The position numbers and the translations under genes are program-made. 64,000 bases of DNA from Nocardia brasiliensis IFM 10847 (GTDB lineage Bacteria; Actinomycetota; Actinomycetes; Mycobacteriales; Mycobacteriaceae): positions 1 to 64,000 of the forward strand of contig NZ_BAUA01000108.1 in assembly GCF_000710915.1 (NCBI RefSeq), given 5' to 3'. Below are positions 41,359 to 49,753 of this stretch, in pieces (within the stretch, counting starts at the first letter, position 1; the number at the start of each line of letters is the position of its first letter). The notes under the pieces were generated by a model. The model saw only the letters and a program-made list of their open reading frames with translations, did not search any database and was not told where the DNA came from.

Positions 41359-42654
41359 GTGACGCAGACGACGGCCTCGGTCAATACTCAATCTCTCGGT
41401 GAGCTCGACCCGGAGCTCGCCGCCGCGATGGCGGGGGAACTCGCCCGCGAGCGCGACACGCTCGAGATGATCGCCTCGGAGAATTTCGTGCCGCGCGCGG
41501 TGCTGCAGGCGCAGGGCAGTGTACTGACGAACAAGTACGCCGAGGGCTACCCGGGCCGTCGCTACTACGGTGGCTGCGAGCACGTCGACGTCGTCGAGAC
41601 CCTCGCCCGCGACCGCGCCAAAGTGCTGTTCGGCGCCGAATTCGCCAATGTGCAGCCGCATTCCGGCGCGCAGGCGAACGCCGCGGTGCTGATGGCGCTG
41701 ATGGATCCGGGCGACAAGCTGCTCGGCCTCGACCTCGCGCACGGCGGTCATCTGACCCACGGCATGCGGCTCAACTTCTCCGGCAAGCTCTACGAGACGC
41801 ACTTCTACGGGGTCAGCAAAGAAGACCACCGCATCGACATGGACGAGGTGCGCAAGATCGCGCTCGAGGCTCGTCCGAAGGTGATCGTCGCGGGCTGGTC
41901 GGCCTACCCGCGCCAGCAGGACTTCGCCGCGTTCCGCGCGATCGCCGACGAGGTCGGCGCCTACCTGTGGGTGGACATGGCGCACTTCGCCGGCCTGGTC
42001 GCCGCTGGTCTGCACCCCTCGCCGGTGCCGCACGCGCACGTCGTGTCGTCCACCGTGCACAAGACCCTCGGCGGCCCGCGTTCCGGCCTCATCCTGGCCA
42101 AGCAGGACTTCGCCAAGAAGCTCAACAGCGCGGTGTTCCCCGGCCAGCAGGGTGGCCCGCTCATGCACGCCATCGCCGCGAAGGCCGTCGCCTTCAAGAT
42201 CGCGGCCGGCGGCGAGTTCAAGGAGCGCCAGGAGCGCACCCTGTCCGGCGCGAAGATCCTCGCCGACCGCCTGACCGCGGCCGACGTCCAGGGCAAGGGC
42301 GTCAGCGTGCTCACCGGCGGCACCGACGTGCACCTGGTGCTCGTCGACCTGCGCAACTCCGAGCTCGACGGTCAGCAGGGCGAGGATCTGCTGCACGAAA
42401 TCGGAATCACGGTGAACCGCAACGCCGTTCCGTTCGATCCGCGCCCGCCGATGGTCACCTCCGGCCTGCGCATCGGCACCGCGGCGCTGGCCACCCGAGG
42501 CTTCGGCGACACCGAGTTCACCGAGGTCGCCGACATCATCGCCAGCGCCCTCGCCGGCACCTCGGACGTGGACACCCTGCGCGGCCGCGTCACCAAGCTC
42601 GCCCAGAGCGTCCCGCTGTACGACGGCCTGGAGGACTGGCGCCTACTCGGCTGA
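41359..42654 (+). CDS. glyA: Serine hydroxymethyltransferase
   Basis: A 431-residue PLP enzyme converting serine and tetrahydrofolate to glycine and methylene-THF. It aligns with Rv1093. The PLP lysine is K235 in SSTVHKTLGGPRSG; LEMIASENFVP, TNKYAEGYPGRRYYGGCE and NFSGKLYE are intact. The GTG start at 41359 follows the family N-terminus with an extra 10-15 residues. The upstream 139 bp were checked for glycine-, THF- and ZTP-type riboswitch blocks and none was found. A strong terminator follows at 42673-42714. Confidence 0.96.
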   Translation: MTQTTASVNTQSLGELDPELAAAMAGELARERDTLEMIASENFVPRAVLQAQGSVLTNKYAEGYPGRRYYGGCEHVDVVETLARDRAKVLFGAEFANVQPHSGAQANAAVLMALMDPGDKLLGLDLAHGGHLTHGMRLNFSGKLYETHFYGVSKEDHRIDMDEVRKIALEARPKVIVAGWSAYPRQQDFAAFRAIADEVGAYLWVDMAHFAGLVAAGLHPSPVPHAHVVSSTVHKTLGGPRSGLILAKQDFAKKLNSAVFPGQQGGPLMHAIAAKAVAFKIAAGGEFKERQERTLSGAKILADRLTAADVQGKGVSVLTGGTDVHLVLVDLRNSELDGQQGEDLLHEIGITVNRNAVPFDPRPPMVTSGLRIGTAALATRGFGDTEFTEVADIIASALAGTSDVDTLRGRVTKLAQSVPLYDGLEDWRLLG

Positions 42655-42672
42655 GTCCCACCGGTTCGGTAG

Positions 42673-42714
42673 ACGGGCTCGCACCTTCGGTAATCGGAGG
42701 TGCGAGCCCGTTTT
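42673..42714. terminator. Intrinsic terminator of glyA
   Basis: A perfect 14-bp stem, ACGGGCTCGCACCT (42673-42686) and AGGTGCGAGCCCGT (42698-42711), with an 11-base loop and followed by a T-run. It ends just before the convergent NTF2-like gene. Confidence 0.93.
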
Positions 42715-42733
42715 CGTGGAATGGGAGTGCACC

Positions 42734-43177
42734 TCAGGCGCCCGGCATCTCGATTCCCTTGGCGGCCGCGAGGGCGGCGAGCTTCTCCATTTCATCGATG
42801 GCGACGGCCAGATGGACGTGCAATCGCCCGTCGTCGTCGCGGCGCAGCAGGTATTCGTAGTCGCTGTCGGTCATTTCCGTGCCGTCGCCGTCATAGAAAT
42901 GCCAGCGGACGCGGATTCGGGTGACGCGGGCGGTGAGGTCGGCCTGTTCGAGCAATGTGTGGCCGACCGAGGCGAGACCGAGCGCCTGATAGAACGGGTA
43001 GGACTGCTTCAGTCCCTCGGCCATATCGGCAGTGCTGGACAGTGCGCCCACGAACGCGTCACTGACGATCATGCCCGGCTCGCCCCACAGTGCCACCGAA
43101 CGCTCGGCGTCGAAGGTGCTCAATCCCGTTCGATATTCGACCAGAAACGACTCGATCTCATCCCGGGTGGTAGTCAT
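42734..43177 (-). CDS. SnoaL/NTF2-like protein (DUF6841 type)
   Basis: A 147-residue protein with the cone-shaped NTF2-like fold pattern: TRDEIESFLVEYRTGLSTFD, a central WGEPGMIVSDAFVGAL strand-turn and RVRWHFYDGDGTEMTDSDYEY. This kind of fold binds small hydrophobic ligands or acts as an isomerase or hydrolase. No catalytic residues can be assigned. The C-terminal 25 residues add a helix (AIDEMEKLAALAAAKGIEM). The name DUF6841 is from memory. Confidence 0.7.
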   Translation of the reverse strand: MTTTRDEIESFLVEYRTGLSTFDAERSVALWGEPGMIVSDAFVGALSSTADMAEGLKQSYPFYQALGLASVGHTLLEQADLTARVTRIRVRWHFYDGDGTEMTDSDYEYLLRRDDDGRLHVHLAVAIDEMEKLAALAAAKGIEMPGA

Positions 43178-43215
43178 ATCGGCGAGTTACCCACGCGCGG
43201 TGCTGCCAACACCGC

Positions 43216-43959
43216 TCACCCCGATTCCATGCGCGCCCTGGCCCGGGCGATCGCATCGTCGAGGTAGCGCCGGATATCGGCGCTGGTGCCCGGCCGGATC
43301 ATCAGTGCGCGATTGGCCGGAACCTCGTAGTAGCGGCCGTCGGTCGTGTCGATCCAGCGCAGGCGGCCGGTGCGCAGGGGTTCGGCGTTGCGCGGGCCGA
43401 GCAGCACCGAGGCCATTCCCCGGGTGGTGCAGGTCTGCCGCCAGAATCGCCGATACTTCTCTTTCACTTCGCTGGCGGGCGCGCTGCCGAACAGGTCGGG
43501 CCGATCGTCGTTGAGATCGTCCAGCAGAAAGCTCTTCTCACCCGTAGTGCCCGCGCCCGCGTCCGGGAGCATGCGCACCAGCTCGCTCGCGAGCTGATCG
43601 GCACGACACCGCCGCAACTGCACCCGGCCGCCGTCGGGGGCCTGCTCTTGCTGCGCGATCACGCCGACACCGCTGCGGGTGGCGCAACCGATGGCACGCA
43701 GCTCGATACCGTCGCGAGTGTTGTCGCAACCGAGCAGCTCTATCCGCCAATCGGGTCGGGCCAGCGCGGTGATGGTGCGCGACAGCGGGATTCGCTCGTC
43801 CTTGGCCAGTTCGTCCCGAAATCGTTGCTGGTAGAGCTGGTATTCGTGCAAGCCGGGGAACCGGCTGGTGAAACGGAACGGAAAAGGCAGGCGGTCGAGG
43901 CCTGTACCGAACCAGGCCGCCGCGAACTGCTCGGCCGACAGCGACCACTGCGACGTCAT
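43216..43959 (-). CDS. ESX secretion-associated protein EspG
   Basis: A 247-residue EspG family protein, the cytoplasmic chaperone that binds PE/PPE-type substrates of type VII secretion and keeps them soluble. Typical start: WSLSAEQFAAAWFGTGLDRLPFPF; the middle has ELLGCDNTRDGIELRAIG, then the helical segments around LASELVRMLPD, and the C-terminal WIDTTDGRYYEVP. It is the last gene of the cassette 46160-43216. Its start overlaps the stop of the PPE-like gene by 4 bases, so the two are co-translated. Confidence 0.9.
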   Translation of the reverse strand: MTSQWSLSAEQFAAAWFGTGLDRLPFPFRFTSRFPGLHEYQLYQQRFRDELAKDERIPLSRTITALARPDWRIELLGCDNTRDGIELRAIGCATRSGVGVIAQQEQAPDGGRVQLRRCRADQLASELVRMLPDAGAGTTGEKSFLLDDLNDDRPDLFGSAPASEVKEKYRRFWRQTCTTRGMASVLLGPRNAEPLRTGRLRWIDTTDGRYYEVPANRALMIRPGTSADIRRYLDDAIARARARMESG

Positions 43960-45161
43960 TCGACCCCGATCACCGGCGGCACCGTGGGTTTCACCTCGCC
44001 GAGCAGTTCCTTCGCATGCTCCTCGGTCCGCAGATAACCGGGTGCCTTGTGCTCGTCGTCGTCCTCGCCGCGGGCGCGGACGCCCGGCGGGACCATGCCG
44101 GAATAGCCTGCGACACCCGCAGTTCCGGCACGCACCGGGGCGGGGGCCGGCTGCGTGCCGGTGGCGCCAGGCGTCGTCGCGGGCGAGGCTGGACGTGATG
44201 TGCCCGGTTCGTTGACCGGACTGGCTACACCGCTCGGACGATCGAACGTCGGCGTGCTCGGCCGGTTCGGCGTCCCGTTGCCCGCGGCAGAGGCGACCGT
44301 CGACGGATTCGACGGGGTGCTCGGCAGCGTCGAAGCCGGCCCGACCGTCGGGATGGCGCTGAACGGGTTGGCCGTGGTCGTGGTCGGTTTCGCGGTAGTG
44401 GTGGCCGCCGGTGTCGTCGCGGTGTCGGTGGGCTGAGCGCTCGAAGCCGCCTGTGTGGCAGCGGGTTCCGTACTCGGCTGTGCATCGCCGGATCCGGGCT
44501 CGGTCGGCTGCTCGGCTCGGCCGGATTCGGCATCCCCGCTGTTCTCCGGCGACGTCCCGGAACCAGAAGTGCTGGAGCCGGTACTGCCGTCGGAGGTCTT
44601 GGCCGGGCCGGTACCCGTGTCGCTGCCCGTACCGGTGCCGGTACTCGGCAGTGGTGCGGAAACCGGGTTGATCGGTGGTGGCAACGTCGGAATGGCCGGG
44701 GCGGTCGTGCCGTACGGCTGGATGTAGTGGGTGGTCATGTCGTCGCGGGCCTGCTCCTCGCCCGCGTTGCGCAGTTCCGGTCCGCGCGGATTCGTCGACG
44801 TGTCCACCACCGGGGGCACCGATGCCTTGAATTTCGCCGCCGCACCGGAGGCCTGCGACAGCGGCGTGCTCTGCGCGTGCAACGATTCCCCGAATTCGCC
44901 GACCCGCGTCGCGTAGTCGCGGATACCGCGTACCGCCTGCTCGGCCGCCGCGCCCTCCCAGTGCTGTTCGACCGCCTTCTTGATCGCGCTCTCGAATTGG
45001 TGACCGGCGTTCGTCACCGCGGTAGCCATCTTCGACCAGGCGTCGACCGCGCTGCTCACCCCGTCCGGGTTCATCTCGTCGGCCGCCTGCTTGATCTCGG
45101 CGTGGGTAAAGCTTTGCGCGTTCTCGGGATTGGTGATCGCGCGGCCGTCGGTCTGTTTCAT
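43956..45161 (-). CDS. PPE-like ESX substrate with Ser/Thr/Pro-rich tail
   Basis: A 401-residue protein. The N-terminal 110 residues are a helical WXG/PPE-like domain: an AEIKQAADEMNPDGVSSAVD helix and the turn motif HWEGAAAEQAVRG (WxG). From about residue 130 it is low-complexity, dominated by Thr, Ser, Pro, Gly and Ala, ending GYLRTEEHAKELLGEVKP. Such tails are typical of nocardial PPE-like proteins. ATG 45161 is chosen because it opens the helical domain; the frame continues upstream without coding character. It is probably exported with the EspG chaperone. Confidence 0.82.
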   Translation of the reverse strand: MKQTDGRAITNPENAQSFTHAEIKQAADEMNPDGVSSAVDAWSKMATAVTNAGHQFESAIKKAVEQHWEGAAAEQAVRGIRDYATRVGEFGESLHAQSTPLSQASGAAAKFKASVPPVVDTSTNPRGPELRNAGEEQARDDMTTHYIQPYGTTAPAIPTLPPPINPVSAPLPSTGTGTGSDTGTGPAKTSDGSTGSSTSGSGTSPENSGDAESGRAEQPTEPGSGDAQPSTEPAATQAASSAQPTDTATTPAATTTAKPTTTTANPFSAIPTVGPASTLPSTPSNPSTVASAAGNGTPNRPSTPTFDRPSGVASPVNEPGTSRPASPATTPGATGTQPAPAPVRAGTAGVAGYSGMVPPGVRARGEDDDEHKAPGYLRTEEHAKELLGEVKPTVPPVIGVE

Positions 45162-45183
45162 GATCGCTCCCCCGCAGGGTTGT

Positions 45184-45774
45184 TCAGCTGCCCGCCGGCA
45201 GCAATGGTGCGACTGATTGGGCGATTTCGGTGGTGATATCGCAAGCGCCGAGGTGTTTGTTCGCCGGTGTCTGCGGCACGTTCGTGAGGATGTACAACGA
45301 CCCGGATTGCATCTCGACATTGATGGTGCATCCGCCCGGCACATCCGGTCGTGCTTCGTAGCGCAGGGCTTTGCGTGCACCCGCCGCGACCTCGGTGGCG
45401 GCCGGGAACTTCTCCCGTACCTGGGCGAGTGTGCCGGTGGTGGTCTCCACGACGAACCCGTAACCTGCCTTGGCGACGTAGCGGCAGCCTTTCCACGTGA
45501 CTCCGGCGGCGCTGTCCTGCTTGGGTTCCGGTGGTTTGGCATCCCATTGATGAGCAGCCAGGAACTGAGGCGTCAGGGCCGAGCATGGATCGAAAGCGGT
45601 GTGCGGGTTCGACGCGACCTGTGTGGTCGCGGCAGCAGACCGATTCGCCGGGGTGGTCGTTGTCGGTGTGCCGCCTGCCTTTTCGCCGACGCAACCGGTC
45701 AGGAGCAGTAACCCCGCGGCTATCGCCGCGAAAACTGTTCGCGGAGCGGCCTTTGTGCCATAGCCGAGGCTCAT
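45184..45774 (-). CDS. DUF3558 lipoprotein
   Basis: A 196-residue lipoprotein. The signal peptide ends LLLLTGCVG (lipobox Cys about 28). The mature domain begins FDPCSALTPQFLAAHQWDAK and carries WKGCRY and VPGGCTINVEM, the four-cysteine pattern of DUF3558, a family common in ESX cassettes of nocardiae. The exact role is unknown. Its start overlaps the upstream gene by 4 bases, and it precedes the PPE-like gene by 22 bp, so all belong to one operon. Confidence 0.88.
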   Translation of the reverse strand: MSLGYGTKAAPRTVFAAIAAGLLLLTGCVGEKAGGTPTTTTPANRSAAATTQVASNPHTAFDPCSALTPQFLAAHQWDAKPPEPKQDSAAGVTWKGCRYVAKAGYGFVVETTTGTLAQVREKFPAATEVAAGARKALRYEARPDVPGGCTINVEMQSGSLYILTNVPQTPANKHLGACDITTEIAQSVAPLLPAGS

Positions 45775-46160
45775 ACGCTGAGCTCCCGCAGCTTGGCGGC
45801 GAATCCGGCGTCGGTGCGCGCGTAGGTGTCGCGCATCGCGGTGAACATGGCTTGGACCTCTTGGGCCACCGTGATGTAGTCGGCGAGGGTGTCGAAAGCG
45901 TTGTTCGGTCCGCCGAGGGCCTTTTCGCGGAACAAGCCGACCAGTTCGACTGCGGACGTCAACCGCGAATTACTTTCGCCCAGGCCCCAATACTGCCGCT
46001 CACCGAGTTCGCGCGCATCGGTCTGCACCGCGACGAGTGCATCGATCAGCTCCTGACACGCCTTGTCCATATCGATGAACCCCTGCGGATCCATCCGCAC
46101 CTGCAACGCCCCGGACTTCGCATCCTCGATGTACCCCGGAAACGGGCTGTCCACCATCAC
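45771..46160 (-). CDS. Small ESX-type helical protein with YxxxD motif
   Basis: A 129-residue all-helical protein and the first gene of the cassette. It has the PE/WXG100-like size and helix content (DKACQELIDALVAVQTDARE and AFDTLADYITVAQEVQ). It ends in YARTDAGFAAKLRELSV, which contains a YxxxD type VII secretion signal (Y-A-R-T-D). It overlaps DUF3558 by 4 bases. It is probably the partner of the PPE-like protein. The family assignment rests on size, motif and context. Confidence 0.75.
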   Translation of the reverse strand: MMVDSPFPGYIEDAKSGALQVRMDPQGFIDMDKACQELIDALVAVQTDARELGERQYWGLGESNSRLTSAVELVGLFREKALGGPNNAFDTLADYITVAQEVQAMFTAMRDTYARTDAGFAAKLRELSV

Positions 46161-46326
46161 CGTCCCCTTTCGTCAGTGCCTCTGACCCTATAGACGCGCC
46201 TCGCCCCGCATCGGTTCCATCGAAACACAGCCGATTCACCGCTGTCTGCGGATCGGGAATGGACCGGCACGTACCGGTCGGCCTGGAACCGTCGGTGTGG
46301 GCCGATCCGATGCGCGCCAACTGGTT

Positions 46327-47523
46327 TCAGTTGATCTCTGCGGCGGCGAGGAGGCTGGGGTAGTCCCGCAGGTCGATGTCGTTGGCGACCTTGTCGGTGT
46401 ACTTCAGCATCAGGGTGAACAGGCGTGAGTTGAAGAACCAGTTGCGCAAGCGGATGCCTGGTGCGGTCTTCGGCGCGAGGAATCGGCCCGCGTTGCTGTT
46501 GCCCGCGATCTTGGCGTAGCCCCGCATGATCTCGTCGTAGCGGGCGAAGGCCACTTCGTAATCCCCACCGGCGACGGCGAGTTCGCCCGCGAGCACGTAC
46601 GCGCCGACCACGGCGAGCCCGGTTCCGAAGCCGCCCAAGGTGTTTCCGTAAGCCGCGTCGCCGATCAACGCGACCCGCCCCTTGGTGTAGTGGCCTTTCA
46701 GTCGTACCAGGCTGAGCGTGTCGAGGTAGAAGTCGTCGAAGTCCCGCATTTCGCCGAGCATCCGCGGCACTTCCCAGCCGACGTCCGCGAACGCCTGCTC
46801 GACGATGCGGCGCTGGGCCGCGGTGTCGTCACGCGCGTAGTCGAGTTCGGGGGAGGCGAACACGTACATCTGCTGCGCTTTCGTGCCGCCGCTGATCGCG
46901 AGCTTGCCGGGGACGTTGTGTCCGTAACCGATCGCGCGTTCGCGCGACCCCCTGAGGTCGCCGCTCCACGGGCTCGCGCCCGCGATGCAGTAGTAGTAGC
47001 CGAGGTACTCGACGAGATCGCGCTCGGGCCCGAACGCGAGTCGGCGTACCCGGGAGTGGATGCCGTCGGCGCCGAAGACCAGGTCGAAGGTGCGGGCGGG
47101 CCCGTGCTCGAATTCGACGTGCACGCCGTCGGCCTGCTGGGTGAGCGCGCTGATCGAGTCGCCGAACAGGTATGCGCAGCGGTCGGCGGTGCGCTGGTAC
47201 ATGACCTCGGCCAGGTCGCCGCGCAGAATCTCCAGTTCGCCGCCGGTGAAGTCGCCGGACATCACGGAGAGCCGTTTGCCGTTGTCGTCGACGAATACGG
47301 TGTCGCTGGTCCCGGTCCGGCGTTTGCGGATGTCGTCGAGGATGCCCATCCGCTCCAGCACGGTGAAGTGGGTGTGGCCTTTGAAGTCGATGGCCTGGCC
47401 GCCCGGTCGCAGCGCCGGGGCGCGTTCGACCACGGTGACGTCGAAACCGTAGCGATGCAGCCAGTAGGCGAGGGCGGGCCCGGCGATGCTCGCGCCGGAA
47501 ATGAGAACGGTCTTGTCAAGCAC
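46327..47523 (-). CDS. FAD-dependent monooxygenase (UbiH/PHBH type)
   Basis: A 398-residue class A flavoprotein monooxygenase. The FAD motif is TVLISGASIAGPALAYWLHRYG (GxGxxG-like, with a Ser at the second Gly), followed by VERAPALRPGGQAIDFKG. The middle DG motif is FGADGIHSRVRR, and the GD motif is ALIGDAAYGNTLGGFGTGLA. It matches the FAD-dependent oxidoreductases of nocardial drug-modifying or catabolic clusters; the substrate is unknown. Transcribed away from a TetR gene across the operator at 47542-47582. Confidence 0.92.
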   Translation of the reverse strand: MLDKTVLISGASIAGPALAYWLHRYGFDVTVVERAPALRPGGQAIDFKGHTHFTVLERMGILDDIRKRRTGTSDTVFVDDNGKRLSVMSGDFTGGELEILRGDLAEVMYQRTADRCAYLFGDSISALTQQADGVHVEFEHGPARTFDLVFGADGIHSRVRRLAFGPERDLVEYLGYYYCIAGASPWSGDLRGSRERAIGYGHNVPGKLAISGGTKAQQMYVFASPELDYARDDTAAQRRIVEQAFADVGWEVPRMLGEMRDFDDFYLDTLSLVRLKGHYTKGRVALIGDAAYGNTLGGFGTGLAVVGAYVLAGELAVAGGDYEVAFARYDEIMRGYAKIAGNSNAGRFLAPKTAPGIRLRNWFFNSRLFTLMLKYTDKVANDIDLRDYPSLLAAAEIN

Positions 47524-47541
47524 GTGGGCTCCTGAGGTCTA

Positions 47542-47582
47542 GATCTGTGTCCAATGGATTCTGTTTCCGTAGGACACAGATC
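47542..47582. promoter_or_regulatory. Candidate TetR operator of the monooxygenase
   Basis: Arms GATCTGTGTCC (47542-47552) and GGACACAGATC (47572-47582) are perfectly complementary, with a 19-bp spacer. A further CTGT (47561-47564) and ACAG (47576-47579, repeated at 47597-47600) suggest a second overlapping half-site set. Confidence 0.75.
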
Positions 47583-47636
47583 AGCGTATGGTAGACACAG
47601 TTTTGAAGTCAAGACGTCCTCCGGAAGGAACTGGCC

Positions 47637-48359
47637 ATGCCGACCCCGACCACCGTCGAACTGCTCTGGGGTATCCAGCAGCGGCCCAAGCGCGGGCCGA
47701 AACCCGCCCTCACGCTGGCGGGGATCGTGGCCGAGGCGATCGCGCTCGCCGACGCCGAAGGGTTGGCGAACCTGTCCATGCAACGGCTCGCGGAGCGGCT
47801 CGGGTTCACGAAGATGTCGCTGTACCGCTATGTGCCGGGCAAGGAGCAGCTGACCGCGCTGATGCTGGAGGAAGCCATCGGTGCACCACCGGAAATCGCT
47901 GCGGCGCGGCGTGCTTCGAGCGAGGAGCCGTGGCGCGCCGCGCTGTGTGTGTGGGCCGAGACGTTGTTCGAGCGCTACCGCGCCCATCCGTGGGGGATCG
48001 AGCTCACCGTGGGGGTGCGGCCGATGGGGCCCAACGAGATGGGGTGGATGGAGGCCGCGCTGGGCGCGCTGGCCGAGACCCGGCTGACGGCACCGGAGCG
48101 CCTGGACTCCATCGTGCTGCTGTCGGGACATGTGCGCAGCCTCGTGCAACAGGGGCCGGCCGTGGCGGACGCGTTCCAGGCGCAGGTCGCGGGGCAACTC
48201 GAGGCCATGGTGTCGGTGGCCGCGGACCGGTATCCGCTGGCGGTGGCCGCCTTCGCCGAAGAGGGCGCGGTCGCGGGCGGGGTCGGCGCGCTGCGCTTCG
48301 GCATCGATCGCATCCTCGACGGTCTCGGCGTGCTGAACGCGGCCCGCGCGCGGGCGTAG
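47637..48359 (+). CDS. TetR/AcrR-family regulator
   Basis: A 240-residue regulator. The N-terminal domain has the recognition region LSMQRLAERLGFTKMSLYRYVPGKEQL. The C-terminal domain has the TetR_C pattern (HPWGIELTVGVRPMGPNEMGWME). It is longer than a minimal TetR. ATG 47637 is used, with GGAAGGAACTGGCC upstream. It probably represses the divergent FAD monooxygenase through the 11-bp inverted repeat. Confidence 0.9.
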   Translation: MPTPTTVELLWGIQQRPKRGPKPALTLAGIVAEAIALADAEGLANLSMQRLAERLGFTKMSLYRYVPGKEQLTALMLEEAIGAPPEIAAARRASSEEPWRAALCVWAETLFERYRAHPWGIELTVGVRPMGPNEMGWMEAALGALAETRLTAPERLDSIVLLSGHVRSLVQQGPAVADAFQAQVAGQLEAMVSVAADRYPLAVAAFAEEGAVAGGVGALRFGIDRILDGLGVLNAARARA

Positions 48360-48411
48360 CTGTTTCGGATCGGGTCTGTCGAACGACGGGCCGGCGGCCT
48401 ATGGTCGGACC

Positions 48412-48828
48412 ATGACCCAGGACCTCGACCTCGAGCAGGACGCGATCACCACGGTGCGGGAGTTCTTCTCCGCGCTCGAGCTAGGCGCCGTCGCCGACGC
48501 GCTGGAACTGCTGCACCCCGAGGTGGTCTGGAAGAACTCCACGCTGCCCGCTGTCGGCGGCGGGCTGACGCGCAAGATCCTGCGCGGACTGGAGCGCGAC
48601 GCGTTCGGTTTCGAGGTGCAGATGCATCACATCGCGGCCGACGGCGATTTCGTGCTCACCGATCGCACCGACGTGCTGCGGGTCGGTCCGGTGCGGGTGG
48701 CGTTCTGGGTGATGGGCACCCTCGAGGTGCGTGACGGCCGAATCATCCTGTGGGACGACCACTTCAGCTGGGAGAACCTGCTGCGCGGCGCGGTCACGGG
48801 CGTTGCGCGGGCCGCGCTGTCGCGGTGA
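48412..48828 (+). CDS. Limonene-1,2-epoxide hydrolase-like protein
   Basis: A 138-residue protein with the limonene-epoxide hydrolase fold. The Asp-Arg-Asp catalytic set is visible: LTDRTDVL (Arg and Asp) and LWDDHFSWENL (Asp). The N-terminal helix and the VVWKNSTLPAVGG region match the family. Epoxide hydrolysis is a reasonable prediction, of an unknown substrate. Its last 35 bp overlap the convergent regulator at 48794. It lies about 50 bp downstream of the TetR gene on the same strand, so may be co-transcribed with it. Confidence 0.85.
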   Translation: MTQDLDLEQDAITTVREFFSALELGAVADALELLHPEVVWKNSTLPAVGGGLTRKILRGLERDAFGFEVQMHHIAADGDFVLTDRTDVLRVGPVRVAFWVMGTLEVRDGRIILWDDHFSWENLLRGAVTGVARAALSR

Positions 48829-49534
48829 GTCGGTCTCGTATTCGCTCCTGATCCAGCGCCTTTCGCCACCGCTCGGCGGATTCGATCATGTCGCGGCCGA
48901 CGAACTCGAAGAAGCGGCTGGTCTCGTGCGCGCGGGCGCCGGCGGGGGTATCGACGCCGAGCACCTCGACGCCGCGCCGGGAGATCTCGGCGAGATCGTA
49001 GATCTGCTGCGCGCTGGTCAAAGTCGCACGGACCCAAGCGTGTTCGTCGACGGCATAGCGCTCGCGCCGACTGCCGGCATCGCGTTCGCGCCGGATCAGC
49101 CCCTGGGCTTCGAGTGCCTTGACCGCGGCCGAGACGGTCGCCGGGCTGACGTGCAACTGCCCGACGAGCTCGGCGGCCGTGCGGCTGCCGGAATCGGTGA
49201 GATAGAGCGAGGTGAGCACGGCCGCCGCGGTGCGGGGCAGTCCGGACTTGGCCATCAACACGGTGAGTTGCTCGGCGAATTCGCGTAGCGCGCCCGCTCC
49301 CGGAGTGGGAGTCGTTGCGCCGGTACGTGATCCACCGCGCCGCGCGCGCCGCTCGGTGGCCCGGTGTGCCCGGCCCGGGTGATAGCGGCTCGGCCCGCCG
49401 TTGCGGGTGACCTCCCGGCTCACGGTCGAGGTCGGCCGCGCCAACTGCCGGGCGATCTCGGCGTAGCCGATCCCTTCGGACAGGCCTTCGGCGATGAGCT
49501 CGCGCTCCTGCTCGGTCAATCTGCCGCCCGGCAT
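48794..49534 (-). CDS. HTH_38-MarR fusion regulator
   Basis: A 246-residue protein with two DNA-binding domains. Residues about 1-45 are an IS30-type HTH_38 domain (LTEQERELIAEGLSEGIGYA followed by EIARQLARPTSTVSREVTRN). A basic linker (to about 85) leads to a GbsR/MarR-type winged helix (TAAAVLTSLYLTDSGSRTAAELV and HVSPATVSAAVKALEAQGLI), then a helical region with two Arg-rich elements. There is no DDE catalytic domain, so it is not a transposase. ATG 49534 has GGGAGG upstream. Divergent from the P450 gene across a 30-bp palindrome. Two HTH domains could recognise the two operator arms. Confidence 0.85.
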   Translation of the reverse strand: MPGGRLTEQERELIAEGLSEGIGYAEIARQLARPTSTVSREVTRNGGPSRYHPGRAHRATERRARRGGSRTGATTPTPGAGALREFAEQLTVLMAKSGLPRTAAAVLTSLYLTDSGSRTAAELVGQLHVSPATVSAAVKALEAQGLIRRERDAGSRRERYAVDEHAWVRATLTSAQQIYDLAEISRRGVEVLGVDTPAGARAHETSRFFEFVGRDMIESAERWRKALDQERIRDRLTATARPAQRP

Positions 49535-49690
49535 GTGCGCCTCCCGTCCGTTCCGTGTGGTCAAGTATTGCGCTCAGTCGCATCTCATTGCAACGACGGA
49601 TGGTCGGCGGTGCATTCACCTGCATCCTCATTGCAATTCAAATCTGGCTTGTACCAGTAAGTTCCGCAAAATCGCGACTTCTCTCATTGA

Positions 49691-49720
49691 CCTGATCTGA
49701 ACGCAACGTAGCGTTCAGAT
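49691..49720. promoter_or_regulatory. 30-bp near-perfect palindrome before the P450 gene
   Basis: Left arm TGATCTGAACGC (49691-49702) and right arm GCGTTCAGATCA (49709-49720) are perfect; the 6-base centre is AACGTA, of which ACGT is itself palindromic. It lies 33 bases before the P450 ATG and 157 bases from the regulator start. Confidence 0.88.
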
Positions 49721-49753
49721 CAAGCCAAAAACCACCGATTGAGGGGAATCGCC

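Noticed and set aside
48794..49534. IS30 transposase
   Set aside because: Only the HTH_38 domain is present. There is no DDE catalytic core, no terminal inverted repeats and no target duplication, and a MarR-type domain follows.
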